A DNA stretch of 64,000 bases from Plazaster borealis (taxonomy: Eukaryota > Echinodermata > Asteroidea > Forcipulatida > Labidiasteridae). The position numbers and the translations under genes are program-made. Below are positions 34,165-45,896 of the stretch, piece after piece. Numbering within the stretch: position 1 is the first letter of the stretch; the number at the start of each line of letters is the position of its first letter. The DNA lies in the NCBI GenBank assembly GCA_021014325.1, contig CM037476.1:15660827-15724826 (forward strand), in the 5' to 3' direction. The notes below the pieces were generated by a model, which was not told the origin of the DNA, searched no databases, and worked only from the letters and a program-made list of their open reading frames with translations.

Positions 34165-34590
34165 AAGGAGGGCGGTGTCATAGGGAAATCTGTCCCCCCG
34201 GAGATTCTGTCCCCCATAAGCCTTTTTGAGATATGGCGGACACAATGCTACAACACTATAAGGTTTGGGTAAATTTGTGTGTATACACACCCAAACCAAA
34301 CAGTACACTCCTATCACGTCCGCCATACCTCAAAAAGGCTTATTAACATGGGCTGGAGGAGGATGTTTCAAAACGCCCTTCTTCCAGGCATTCAAAGTAC
34401 TTTAATGTAGAGGCACGGGAAGGAGCCCGGTGTCATAGGGAAATCTGTCCCGGAGACTCTGCATGTCCCCATGGGAAATTAACATTGGCTCTGGAGGAGG
34501 ATGATTCAAACGAGGGCGCTATCAGAAGACGTTTGTACACAGTTCGCCGTATAGGGGTGGGGGCACAAAATCTCCTGCCACACCGGCCCT
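34165..34590. repeat. 'GGGGACAGAATCTC' repeat with nested foldback
   Basis: Two copies of 'atagggaaatctgtccc' (34182 and 34436) flank a foldback at 34215-34342 whose arms are 'agcctttttgagatatggcg' and its inverse. The block ends 'aaatctcctgccacaccgg'. Confidence 0.7.
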
Positions 34591-35501
34591 CTAACGAACA
34601 TTCAACTAAAATAATACAGCAAAATCCACATGACGTCTAAAATATAAATTGATTAATCTCCTACGACTAGAATTTATTCTTCACAAGAAAATAGCAGGCC
34701 ACAGTATAAATAGCACAGCACAGTCACTTAAGGGCAATGAGGTAAACACGAGTTTACAATACCCGATTCAACTAGCCCTAAAAATTAAATTATTTCTCTG
34801 ATAAAAAGATGATTTAATCACAAAACAATACTCACAGAGAGCTCTAGGACATTATCCCTCCCAAGAAACAGTATTCAGAGCATGGTCAGAGCCATGCTCC
34901 ATACAGACAGAGAAATACCCACAGAAAATAAATGTGCTGTCTCGTGCTCAAAGCACAATAAGGGGAACAGAGAGTGAGTCCAAAGGTCGCGGACCCAAAC
35001 ATAACTTTTCATTGTAAATACTATAATTACAAAGTTGGATCAGACACTTTAACACTGAGGGCGCACAAGGGTTCCCTACAGTAACAGAAGGCCGTAAGCA
35101 ACAAAATTGTCCCTGACAAAAAGTATATCACTTCTGTTACATTTTGGTTGCTAGAATTATCCCTAAGACAATATTCTCCTATTCTCGTGCAATTTAATCT
35201 TCGTATGGTGACTTACACTTACACTTACAATTTAATGGGAAATACGCCTTTCAATACCCCACATCTTTCCAATATCTATCGAGCTCATTTTTGAAGGCAT
35301 TGGTAGTTTTCGCTCCAATCACATACTTTGGGAGTTTGTTCCAGTGATTGATGACTCTCTGCGAAAAGAAGTCTGCTCTGCACTTCAGTGACTTTTCTAA
35401 CCTTGGTTTGAATAGCTTCAGGTTGCCTCTTGTGTCTGTGTTTGTTAGTTGGAAGAAGTGGCTCGGTTGTGTTCTTTCGAAACCTTTTACTTGAAGGGTC
35501 T
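34591..35501. other. Gene-free interval
   Basis: A - strand stretch at 35251-35517 reads KSLKCRADFFSQRVINHWNK then LPKYV.., which resembles the very end of non-LTR retrotransposon ORF2 proteins ('r..fFs.Rvi..WN.LP..v'). It is a fragment only. Confidence 0.5.
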
Positions 35502-35856
35502 TTAAGGTATCGTACACGTTTGGTAATGACTCAAAACAAATATTAGCATAAAAAACTTACTTGGTAACAAGCAACGGAGAGCTGTTGATAGTATAAAACA
35601 TTATAGGAAACGACTCCCTCTGAAGTAACGTAGTTTTTGAGAAAGAGGTAATTTCTCACAAATATAATAAAATCTTCTTGCAAGAAGTTTTTATTCCTAT
35701 CTGAACGCACACAAATTTGTACAACAAGGGTGTTTTTTCTTTCATCATTTTCTTGCAACTTCGATGACCAATTGAGCCCAAATTTTTTACAGGCTTGTTA
35801 TTTTATGCATATGTTGGGATACATTGACAATTTCCAAACGTGTTCAGTGCCTTTAG
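35502..35856. mobile_element. MITE family 1, copy d
   Basis: Starts TTTAAGGTATCGTACACG, ends CGTGTTCAGTGCCTTTA. It has lost part of the right arm ('ccaagtgaaaacactggtc') present in copy a. Confidence 0.8.
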
Positions 35857-35994
35857 GTTAGAAATGACAGAAAACCAACCAAACTTTCACACAGTTGTCT
35901 TGAAACACAATTTTGCACATTAATTGCTTACGCCCTTTCTCCGGTAACTTTTCGTTTCGCCCTTCTTCCGGGCACATGACGTCATACTCGTAAC

Positions 35995-36660
35995 ATGTTT
36001 GTATATAATTATTAAATGAATCAAAAGGTTTTGTTACGGAGAACATCAGCAAGAAAATGACAAATAAATCAGTAAGTTTTAATGCACTTTATCAGACAGA
36101 GTATTGAGATATAACGGTCTGGTATCCTGTCGTCTTTAATGAGATAAACGATGCACCACGCGTCCTGTGCGTATTCGAACCTTTCTGGTAGCCGTGGGTT
36201 CGCCCGTGCATTGCTTGATGCAATAGAATTAAAGTCTATTCGTGAGCGTTATCCCGTTTGGGGTGGTATTATGTTCCCTTTGTGACATAAAATAATGTTT
36301 ACATGTAAACTTTGAAACAAGGAAGGTAGTGGTAGCACTTAAAGACTTACTTATTACATTAAAAAAAACTGCATGAGCTTTCGCAGCAAGAACTACTTGC
36401 ATCAGATGCAACTACTTCAGCAGACTATCACAGCTATCTCTATCAATGTAAACGTTAGTACATAATGTAATGTTAAATACTTTAACGCCTGTATTTCTAC
36501 TCTCTTTTTGCCATCGACTTGTAAAATATTTAACTAGATTTGATTTTGATGTGATTAAAACTTTTTAACAAAAAAATAAAACACATTGAAAATTATGTTA
36601 ACACCTGAACAAGCTCATGAATATGGAAATTTTGAAAGCTTTGTACGGCCGACAGCATTA
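35995..36660. repeat. Receptor B downstream flank, homologous to C and E flanks
   Basis: Words such as 'ggttttgttacggagaacat', 'cctgtcgtctttaa' and 'gctcatgaatatgga' align in order with 43290-44110 and 52900-53760. The duplications that made this array therefore carried downstream flank as well as the gene. Confidence 0.7.
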
Positions 36661-37020
36661 GGGTCTTTATCGTGTCAAGTTTACATACTTCACATATTAT
36701 TTAATATAGTTAACTATGACAATCTAAGACTTTGTTTTCATTGAAGTAATAAATGAAAGGAACGCGCTGTATATTGACCCAATTCACCTGACGTCATCAC
36801 CACAATGATCTTGGTTGTGCCATTTTTTTTGCCATTTTGGAGGTCAATGTCCCCGTGTAGTGTAGTGCGCTCTTTTGGGTTCTTTGGCGTTTATGGCGAG
36901 CGTTGCAAAAAGTGACGTAGCAACATATGGCGAAACGCACCGTATTCAAGTTCTGTTGTTAGCAGATTGAGGGCTTCAATCCCGTCCTGGTCGGACGCAA
37001 TGCTTGTATAACTATGCAAC

Positions 37021-37251
37021 ACACTATAAAAAAAAACTTTGGGGTCAGAGTTGACCCAGACCGCGTCCCGTGGAGCCTGATCCCATTTGGGTCAGTGTTA
37101 CCCGAAATCTGTGTCAAAAATGACCCAGAAATTGGTCAAACTGATGCAGAATTTAAGTTAAAATCCAATTTTGTTTAACCTATTTCCGGTGAGTCAGACC
37201 CCATTGGACCCGGAATCCGGGTCAATTCTGACCCGGGAGATTTTAGAGTGC
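37021..37251. mobile_element. TGACCC-palindrome MITE
   Basis: Ends ACACTATAAAA and TTTTAGAGTGC. The inside is built from 'gggtcaaaatgaccc'-type palindromes. Related copies: 18165-18340, 42947-43241, 52500-52863, 62215-62330. Confidence 0.7.
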
Positions 37252-37337
37252 ACCGTTTGATTCCTTTCTTTAGATGTGATGTTGTGAAGCCAAGGTCCTG
37301 TGTGCTAGGATAGGTACTGCCTTGCATGGTAAAGAAC

Positions 37338-37485
37338 CTGGGGTCGATTTCACAAAACTCTTCCTAACTTAGGACTAGTCCTAGGCAATGCTAAGAGATA
37401 GGACTAGTCTTTAAGTTAAGACCAGTTACTGGTCCTAACTTCAGATAAGACTAGTCTTATATCTCTTTGTGAAATCGGACCCTGG
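37338..37485. mobile_element. Foldback element with GGACTAGTCC core
   Basis: 'ggggtcgatttcacaaa' faces 'tttgtgaaatcggaccc'. Internal 'taggactagtccta' palindromes. Confidence 0.8.
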
Positions 37486-37936
37486 AACACTTATATTTGA
37501 ATAGTAGGGGATTCACCTCTGGCTTATCAGTATGCCAAGTATCTTGTTTCCAGGTTGTTATACCTTCTGAGCTGCAGTGATTAAGTTCGCTGTTGAGGCA
37601 TCCTTGGTTGTCATTATTTTCAGAATGTACACTGGTTCCATGTCATCGTGACACGTGTGTGTGTACAATCACACACACATCGACTGCCAGCTGGTAAAAA
37701 CCTGTTTCTTCACGATCTTACAAAAAATGACTCATACAAAATCAGTCTGTACCGGTGTCACGGTCTCAGCTATCTGGCGTTCTCAGCTATCCGGGTGACC
37801 AAATACGGTAGCATTGCGTTATGCCATGTCTGCGCACAGCGAGCGAAAGTAGTCCGTTTTAGTGCCGCGCTGAGTCGTGTTGCCAATACCTGTACTACCG
37901 TACTCTCCGCACGGCCGCGGCGGAGAGGTAGCTGTC

Positions 37937-38155
37937 ATGGCGGCGTCCATGAGCAGAAGTGCGAGCGGAGAATCCTTGGATTGTTTTAGAGAATTTTGTG
38001 AGAAGAGCAAGAGTATCATTCACGATTTAAACAGCGGGACAAATGCAGAAGGATCGACAGAGGTTCAGAAGAGGGTCATTCGTTGCCAATCCAAAAATTA
38101 TACACGTAGGCCTACGGGAGACCACGACTATAGAACGACTACGGAACTATTATAG
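37937..38155 (+). CDS. Candidate CpG-rich first exon or small ORF
   Basis: A CpG-rich stretch (37860-37935, with 'cacggccgcggcgg') leads to ATGGCGGCGTCCATGAGC at 37937. The frame reads MAASMSRSASGESLDCFREF then CEKSKSIIHDLNSG and runs 72 codons to a stop at 38153-38155. The first ~55 residues look protein-like and the rest does not, so an unseen donor near 38100-38110 (CAC|GTAGGC) is possible. I do not recognise the product, and no later exon was found before the receptor array. Confidence 0.4.
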   Translation: MAASMSRSASGESLDCFREFCEKSKSIIHDLNSGTNAEGSTEVQKRVIRCQSKNYTRRPTGDHDYRTTTELL

Positions 38156-38732
38156 ACAGTTTTTTTGTTTTTTTTTAGGTCAAAACAGCCAACACCCCCA
38201 CTTTGTGATAAACTGTTGCAATCAGATTTAATATTAAATGTATATGTATTGATAAATATATTTGCATTTTTACTATTTCGTTCTTTTCATATATTTATCC
38301 GTCGACCACAATTTTGTATTTGTTTTCCTTTCTTGTAACGTTAGTTTGCAAAAACAAGCTGTGGCACCCTCACATGTCTTTTTTCCCAACATCCACACAA
38401 GATTTTTCTTAGTGTCATTTGTTCCTCTCCAAATTTCCGTTTGAAATAACATCTTCATCATTTCCTTTTATTCAACCAAAGCATAGTTTATTAATCTTGT
38501 ACATCTATTATTCTCTGTAAAGTGTCTTGTAGGATTCCCAAGTAAAGCTCGTATTTTAGATTGACTTTCAAGTTGAGGTTCTGCCCATTGGCGGTCATTG
38601 TACATATCGATGCTTCCATGTTTAAAAATGTTGCTATGTATGTGTTTAGTGTAATATTTCACACTTGCACACACGCACACAAGCGTGTGTTACAAACACT
38701 CCGTGGGCATTACTTTGTTCTGTTGACATAAA
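38156..38732. other. Gene-free interval
   Basis: AT-rich. Open frames here lack splice signals or recognisable motifs. Confidence 0.45.
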
Positions 38733-38993
38733 TAGGGTCTGTATACGTTTGGTAATTAATGGCAATAAAAACTTACTTGGTAAAAAGCAGTAACGTTTCT
38801 CAGATTGTGTATTCCAATTGCAGATTATTCTTCCTGCGTGGACATAACCGCTCCAGATTTTCGGCAATACCTCAAAAACGCTACCACCGTTTGAAATGAA
38901 ATTTTCACAGACTATTTTATGGTATTATATCTACAACTATATAGGATTGAAACAAATAGTGGGTTCCAATTACCAAACGTATACAATCCCTTA
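38733..38993. mobile_element. MITE family 2, truncated copy c
   Basis: Ends 'tctgtatacgtttggtaatt' and 'aattaccaaacgtatacaat'. The left half of the core is deleted; 'ccgctccagattttcggcaa' remains. Confidence 0.75.
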
Positions 38994-39477
38994 GAAGAAA
39001 AAAACCATAGGGCCTATTCTTCAACACTAGTGAAAACACTGTTTAGACTTGTGTCAGTCTACATATTATTTACATTGTGGACCTTTTTTGTTCTAAGGTC
39101 CACACTTCGTAAACGGCCATTTTTACATCCCAGTGGAGACTTCTATTGTTCTTTTCTTTTGTCCCTGTAGACTACGGTACTTAACATCCTCCCGTAGACT
39201 TTGTACATAAAATTCATTGCTTTTTAAATTGAGACATACCGATAATCTGTCAAAATATGAGTTGTCATTTCGTTCGTAATTTTTTTTTTTTTTTTTTTTG
39301 TTTGTTGGGGGTGTTTATTTGTTTGTTTTCTCTTAGAATGTACACAATATTCTGGATATAATAATTGTTCACTATTTCAGTAATGAAACAAAATGGCACT
39401 TGGGGGATGCAATCAGTTCACGTTGAGTCAATCGGTGGGGGCGCACTTTAAAAATACTATTGCAGAATGGGGACTTT

Positions 39478-39635
39478 CAGTTCCGGTGTGGCAGGAGATT
39501 CTGTCCCCCCATACGGCGAACTGTGTACGAACTTCTTCTGATAGCGCCCTCTTTTGAATCTTCCGCCTTCACCCCCATGTTAATTTCCCAGAAAATCCGG
39601 GGGGACAGATTTCCCTATGGCACCGGTACATAGAG
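39478..39635. repeat. 'GGGGACAGAATCTC' repeat, inverted (unit C copy)
   Basis: 'ccggtgtggcaggagattct' through 'cagatttccctatggcaccg'. The duplicate in unit D is at 47035-47205. Confidence 0.7.
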
Positions 39636-40494
39636 GGGAAACCCCCTTTTCTACGATTTTTATTGATGCGTCATACCTATATTCATTCAAGTCGACATAG
39701 TGCATTGTAGTGTGACGTGATTCCACTATAAACCACGCCCACTTCACACAGTTTGACACCAAATGATCAGAAACCCCATAGGGAAATGCAATGAGCTAGT
39801 AATACTGTTTTGTCTTGCATGATTACGCTTGAAACCACAAGTGACTTGCCTGTCACTTGTTTGTTTTTGCAAAGTCTCGACGTTTCATTGAAAACGTCGT
39901 CTTAACAGTTGCTTTTAGAGCGGTGAAACAAGAGAAACTAGGTTTTTGAAAGTAATACACACATTAAAATTTCCATCCCGTGGGAATTAGGGTTTGCATC
40001 ACAACATGCCTTGAAATGTTTGAACCAATAACAAAAACTGTGACTTAGGGGGTTGGTTCCAAGTCATTTAAAGGGTAGGAACTTAAGAGGAGTGAAGTTC
40101 GTTGACCCAGTGACCCCCTAGTTATTACCCCAACAAATCAAAATAGTACTATTTTCTTCAGTACTGTGAAGGGTATACGTGCAGAATACCAGCTTTGGTG
40201 ACGGACTCGAGCATTCCATGTATGACGTATTGCCTTATTACTAATAGGATAGCATTTCATCGGCCTATACTTTCCATAGAAATTTTGTTTATGCAGAGAT
40301 TTGCTTCAATCGGTTCAATGAGTATGAATACCGGAGGCCAAGTTGGACTGAGATCGTGTACTGTAAAAAGAACGGGAACACGGTGCATGAACTATGTGGT
40401 TTGGTGCAGTGGTTGGTACACGGTAGTTTGTCATTGGAGCGAATAGTGTGTGGTGCAGGCTTATGACACTACCATCATTTGGCACTTTTGGAAG

Positions 40495-41268
40495 ATGGAC
40501 TCCATGGTGTTTGTCGTACTACATTTTGTGACAACTTTTACCACTATAAAGACATTGACATTCGAGGTGACGAGTGACGTGACAGTTCGAGAAGGTGAAC
40601 AGCTCAATCTATCATGTAGCATAACATTAGATGGTCGTGGCATATTGGAAGTTCGATGGTACCGAGACACGAACCAGGCAGTGTATGGTTCCATTGATGT
40701 TAGACACTGTGGTATTTCCTCTCTATGTCCTGTGGTAAACACTACAGACAATCGTGGAGTTGTACAATACAAAAGAAGTTTAAGTAGGCCTGAACACCCA
40801 ACATTGACACTGGTGATCGATCATACTTTAGCACGCGACAACACGAGTTTTTCCTGTGGTGTATACACGGCGAGCAATACCTTCCAAAGTTCTGACAGTA
40901 TATATGTGATTGTTCAGCATCTTCCAGATCCAACTTGTCCCATGTGTTTACTAAGATCCAACTCATCTACCCTGTCAGACATTCTCTCCTTATCTTGCTG
41001 GGCTGAAAAAACTCTGCCCGTGGTTTCTCTGGAATGGACAGTGGAAGGAAACAGAACCGATCAAATATCAATTTCCAATAAAACCGAGATCGATGAGAAC
41101 CGAGTTGAAAACAACCTGTTCCTTAAGGAAACCAGGGTTTCTTCTGGCAGCTTAGTCTTCACTTGTCATATGACAAGTTCGGGTTTTCCTCATACCAGAA
41201 GAAACTGTTCGATTGGACCCATTCTCATCACCGGTGACCAAACTACTGAAGGTATTCTGTCGGACGCG

Positions 41269-41299
<31 letters not shown>

Positions 41300-41869
41300 C
41301 CCCGTTTGCCCACGATGGAACACCCAGCACACCCACTACCGATGACATCACCACCCGAAGTGATCCCCCACTGAACGATATAGTCATCGCATCAATTGCG
41401 TCAGGCAGTGTTGTCATCATCGTCATACTCTTGATCATCATCGCGTGTCTCGTCTCCTCAAGACGAAAACGAAGCAGGGCAGCAAAGAAAGACCCAAAAG
41501 ACCTCAGCATCCGCTTGTCCGTTGCCATCACTTCATCCGGATCAAATACCAACCTCTTCCACGAGGCGCATGTCTACGCTAATCAAATCGATCCGGCCAT
41601 CAGTTCCAACAACCGACCGGGCCGTTACGAACTTCCACCGCCGGACAAAACTGCGTCTCCCCCGTCCCCGCTGTACGCGGCAGTTTCATCGGTTAAAAAG
41701 GTTCCACACGTACAAGTTGGAGATCATTCATACGCGATGGTGTCCAAGCGAGATAAACGACGTGGCGGTACACCGCTTGAAGAAGATCAACCCAACATGG
41801 GGTATGGAAGTCAACATCCACCGGAGTATCATACGCTTGATGAACCAGACGACCGTCAGTTGACCCAAG
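40495..41869 (+). CDS. Receptor C, exon 1
   Basis: ATG 40495 (MDSMVFVVLHFVTTF) is chosen because D and E share it at the same place; an upstream non-ATG extension is not conserved. Ig 1 has LSC, VRWYR, SFSC and the CX5C HCGISSLC. Ig 2 has LSC, LEW, FTC with the extra Cys pair. Eleven-Thr stalk from (ACA)n, transmembrane VIASIASGSVVIIVILLIII, then RRKRSR. Tail: HVYANQ (YxN), PLYAAV, HSYAMV, MGYGSQ, PEYHTL. The exon ends at CAAG|GTAAAC in phase 1; read through, the frame would stop at 41904. Nearly the same protein as D and E, differing mainly in Ig 1. Confidence 0.9.
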
Positions 41870-42774
41870 GTAAACCCTCACTGTTTGTTATTCCTCGTTT
41901 GTGAGAGAAAAAATGAATCATATCCAAATAGTTCTAACGCAAAATATGGTAATGGCTTCATGCTTTAACCCTATTGGCAGTGGCCTTATGCTTCAACCCT
42001 ATTGGCAGCGTCTTTCTCGAAGGGTAAAATGACAACACAACACACGTTTGTCAACCCTGTGGACTTCTCTTTGTTCTTGGTTCTTGGTTGGGGAGACCTC
42101 CAAAATACTCCAATTGGAGTTTTATCTGGAGGTGTTCTCCCATTGTTTGGACTACAGGGACGTCCCTATTGGTTTCGTACAATAAAGTAGCGAGGACGTC
42201 CTCGTTCTGGATCTGTCAAAACACCCGGAGCCCTTTTGTTAAAGTTAGGTTCGACGGGTAGACACCCCACATGTTTGTCGACCGTGTACATCGAGGACTT
42301 CTTATTGTTCTCCAAAATGTTTTGGACCAAGTTTTTTGGCGATGTCCTCTTTGGTTTTGTACACGAAAATTAAGCGAGGTCGTCCTCGCTCTGTCAAAAC
42401 CCCGGGTCTTTTTTGTTTAAGTCCTAAGTTTCATCACTTTGACACCCCCATACACTTGCGAACGGTGACTTAGATTGTTTTATGAATTGATCGAAGAGGT
42501 CAAAAGCTATGATCGATATTGTTGCGGGTGCGGTTTGCAATCACTGTCTTCCAAAACCGCAAAGATGTTATCGACTCAGTAAAATAATATCGTAACACAA
42601 AAAATGTAAACACCAAACCGGTATTTAATTGCTTCACAGCAATAACAATTGCGGAAATGAAAATCGACACTCTCTTTCCTGTTTTAGAAAGAGGGTCATG
42701 GATATAGATTCATTTGAGATTTCAGGCACGAACCCTTAAATTATGGAATTTGCTCTGTAATTTTTTTGGAACAG
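41870..42774 (+). other. Receptor C intron with doubled palindromic block
   Basis: GT 41870 to AG 42774. It contains a ~180-bp internal imperfect duplication, each half centred on a GCGAGG[AT]CGTCCTCGC-like palindrome (about 42191 and 42378). The same intron sequence follows D and E. Confidence 0.8.
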
Positions 42775-42929
42775 GACAAGCGCCCAAGTCGACCGAGGGC
42801 CAGGTTGAGTACGACGTGCCCAGTCCAGGCCAAGGGCTGAGGTCACGGGGGTCATCCCAGCTGGACGAAGATGAGGGGAAGCTCATTGACAATATCCTGT
42901 ATACAACGACTGGCAATGAATACAATTAA
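42775..42929 (+). CDS. Receptor C, exon 2 (C terminus)
   Basis: Acceptor 'tttttttggaacag'. The phase-1 join reads GQAPKSTEGQVEYDVPSPG, later DEDEGKLIDNILYTTTGNEY and N, with TAA at 42927-42929. It adds YDVP (Crk-type YxxP) and NILY tyrosines. Almost identical to 52327-52481. Confidence 0.9.
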
Positions 42930-42946
42930 AGAAATAGATATTGGTA

Positions 42947-43241
42947 CAATCTAAACATTACCGGGTCAGAATTGACCCGGATTCCGGGTCAGAATTGACC
43001 CGGATTCCGGGTCAGAATTGACCCGGATTCCGGGTCAGAATTGACCCGGCATCCGGGTCCTAGGAAGCCTGACCCGTTTCATGGTCAGGCTGTCCTTGAC
43101 ACTGGTTTTAGCTCGGATTCTGCGTCAGTTTGACCCATTTCTTGGTCATTTTGCCACATATTCCGGGTCATATTGACCCATAAATTGATCAGGTCCCAGG
43201 GGATCCGGAATCCCGCTCAATTCTGACTTTTTTTTAGTGTA
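42947..43241. mobile_element. TGACCC-palindrome element after receptor C
   Basis: Four head-to-tail copies of CCGGGTCAGAATTGACCCGG (each itself palindromic) at about 42962-43055, then decayed copies to TTTTTAGTGT. It starts 18 bp after the stop codon, so it is probably in the 3' UTR. Confidence 0.8.
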
Positions 43242-44214
43242 GGCCTTCAGATATTTTTCGATGTAATTTAATTAATCAACCAAACGGTTTTGTTTAGGAG
43301 AACATCGGCGAAACAAAGTAAAATCAATTAGTAATTTTGTAATGTACTTTTACCAGACTGAGTCTGAAATATTACAGTCTGTGATCCTGCCGTCCTTAAA
43401 ATAGACGGTGCAAGTCTTGGGCGTTTTGGTTGGGACATTTTTATAGCGGCCTTGGTTCCCATTTACAATTTTGCTTCAATGTTTGAAGAAATCTAAATCA
43501 GGCCATCTATAACAGCCAATGTTAAAATTAGACAGTATGTTTTTTCACACCGCCTTGTTTTGGTGACAAAAATGAAAAATCCAATTGAAACATTTCCAAC
43601 AAGGCTGGTGAATGTCTATTTTGCCCGGGTTGAACCATTGACCCAGAAGTCGACAACCAAACACCCGCCAAGTTATACCATTCCCATTGGTCGTTATGGA
43701 AGATTTCCTTGTTTACTCTATTGAAAAAACAGGTAGGATCTTGTGAGTGCGAGAGCTCACAGCATTGTTTTCTAGAGTCTAGAGGGCCCATATCTATCTG
43801 TTTAGACCACGTGAGGAGAGTGTGTTCACAAAGTAACATGGACGAAACTTATAAAATATATTACTGAATGTTAATATCTCGCTGGGGTAATTTTGGATGT
43901 AGAATAATGGATTGAATCACATGTAAACGCTAACAAAATATAATGTTAATTACTCATCCAGCTACTTGTAATTTTACTCTCTTTTAGCCACTAACTTGCG
44001 TGACAGTTTTAATTATTAAATTGGATGTGAACAAAACTTTATAGCACTGAAATCAGATGTTATAGAATATACCTGTACATACTCATGAATATGGACATTT
44101 CGAAAGCTTGCTATTTCCGATAAATTTAAAGGCGTTATGTCTTGTTGAATTTTCACTTATACCCAGTCTGACCTTTGACCAATTTGGGGCCTTTATTATT
44201 GGAGCCAAATTTGA

Positions 44215-44440
44215 CTTAACGGCGTGCACAGCATATCTTATTTTTAACGTTAGAGGTATGGTATAATATGCCGTACTCGAGGTCTGTTGTTAGTAGTGGG
44301 GGTTCGAATCCCGTCGTAGTCGGATGCACTGATTTTGTCTCTTGAGCGAGACACAAATTGCTTCGTTCTTCGGATGGGATGATAAACCAATATCTCATGT
44401 CCTCTTAGTACATGGGAGAACCAAGAAACACTTATCCGGA
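44215..44440 (+). repeat. tRNA-related SINE fragment (unit C)
   Basis: B-box-like GGTTCGAATCCC at 44301, then 'tctcttgagcgagacacaaa' and 'cttcggatgggatgataaac'. Its duplicate is at about 53905-54050 and a third scrap at about 56345-56430. Confidence 0.5.
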
Positions 44441-45382
44441 TCTACCCATATAGCTTGTTCTTCTTCATTAGAAGTAACACTACATCTACATCTATTCTGC
44501 TACTTGTCAAAGCCTGTTCAGCAACTTTGTTGGCTGGTTTTGTTCTGGCTTCCTACTATACGGTTGTTAACTAAGCTTTCAAGGCTTGATTCAAATACTA
44601 AAAATATAAATAGACTGTGCAAGTCTCGCGCATATTTGAACTTCCGGGACCATTGTGGTCCAAACCATATGGAGATTTACGTGGAATGGGCAAGATTTTG
44701 TTGTGTCAATTATTTTAGTTCAACGTGGTTTATGACCAAGAAAAATAGACATGTGGTTGAGAATGTATTACTTGGTGATAAAAAATATGAAAGTAAAATC
44801 AATTCAACAATATAACGAAGAAAACCCGATAATTAAACTTGACCTCAGCTTCCGGTTGCTGCAAAAATAAAAATTTTGTGCTCACAAAACTTATGTAAAC
44901 GCTTGTTTTGGATGCGCGATGATAATCGCATGATGTTGTAATTTCAACGCGAAGCCTTTTCATAGCAGTCTATGGTTGTTGAGGCGTCAGCGTCCTCTAA
45001 ACTGCGTCAAGCGTTAATTTTACGCCCATGTGACCATCGCGAATCCACGAAAGTGGTTTCTGAAAAGTTAAGATCAAATAAGCATCCTTGTCCCAGAGTT
45101 TAAATGTTGCTTCAATAATAATTAACAAATTATTTGTGTGTTTATTATAAACACTAAAACTGATGTAATGAGTATTTTTGTTGCTCAGATTTTATCATTA
45201 AATATAATTTAAAACACACATTTGATCTCAGAGAAAGAAATGTTCTTCGTTTGACGTGTTTTCTCGTTCCGATAATGCGCAGTCTATTACAAAATCACAG
45301 TCCATTATCGTCATACCTGTACCATGAGTGTGTACAATCCGTTTTACATTGACTGCTTGCCAGATTATTTTATACGATTTCC

Positions 45383-45896
45383 TCAAAAACTGGTTTGTAT
45401 CTCGCCTTCAACGGCTTCAAAACGGATGTGCCAGACTTATCTTTAAGTTACCCAAACACACCCACACATCTCCACTTCTCAAGCAACTACACTGGCTTCC
45501 AGTTGCCCAACGTATTCAATTCAGTACAATGGTCCACACTTATAAATCACTCAATCACTGCGCCCCGGATTATCTCTCTTCTCTCCTTCCACTCCAGACC
45601 TGTTCTTATTCCCTTCGCTCATCAGACGGTAAATCCCTCGCAGTCCACAAAACACATAAACCTGCAGGTGACAGGGCCTTTTCCATTGCCGCTCCCCGAT
45701 TATGGAATAGTCTACCCACCAAAACCAGAAACTCCAACAGTGTCTCAGCCTTCAAACTGGCTCTAAAGACCAATCTTTTCCCCTAGTCTGTAGCTGGTCG
45801 ACAGCGTCTTTGTACTGTCTTTTTCTTCTTCAGCGCCTTGTATCCTTTGCAATTTGGCGCTTTATAAATATATTATTATTATTATTATTATTATTA
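45383..45896 (+). mobile_element. 5'-truncated CR1/L2-like LINE
   Basis: The frame from about 45388 to TAG 45784 reads SRLQRLQNGCARLIFKLP, LLKQLHWLPVAQRIQF, YKSLNHCAPDYLSSLL and APRLWNSLP, the C-terminal signature of CR1/L2 ORF2. It ends 'ggcgctttataaata' plus (TTA)n. Unit E lacks it: 55020-55030 is the matching empty site. Confidence 0.85.

Noticed and set aside
42002..42190. Open frames in the receptor C/D/E introns
   Set aside because: They lie between a good donor and acceptor and differ in length and frame among copies; intronic.
41570..42929. Canonical ITAM in receptor tails
   Set aside because: Yxx[LVI] motifs are numerous but none has the paired YxxL-x(6-12)-YxxL spacing. Only LAYEVV in A and SHYLEV in F fit the ITIM pattern; the rest are described as Yxx[VL], YxN or YxxP.
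44342..44815. 157-codon open frame downstream of receptor C
   Set aside because: The duplicated sequence in unit E (about 54000-54420) is broken by several indels and stops, so the frame is not maintained.
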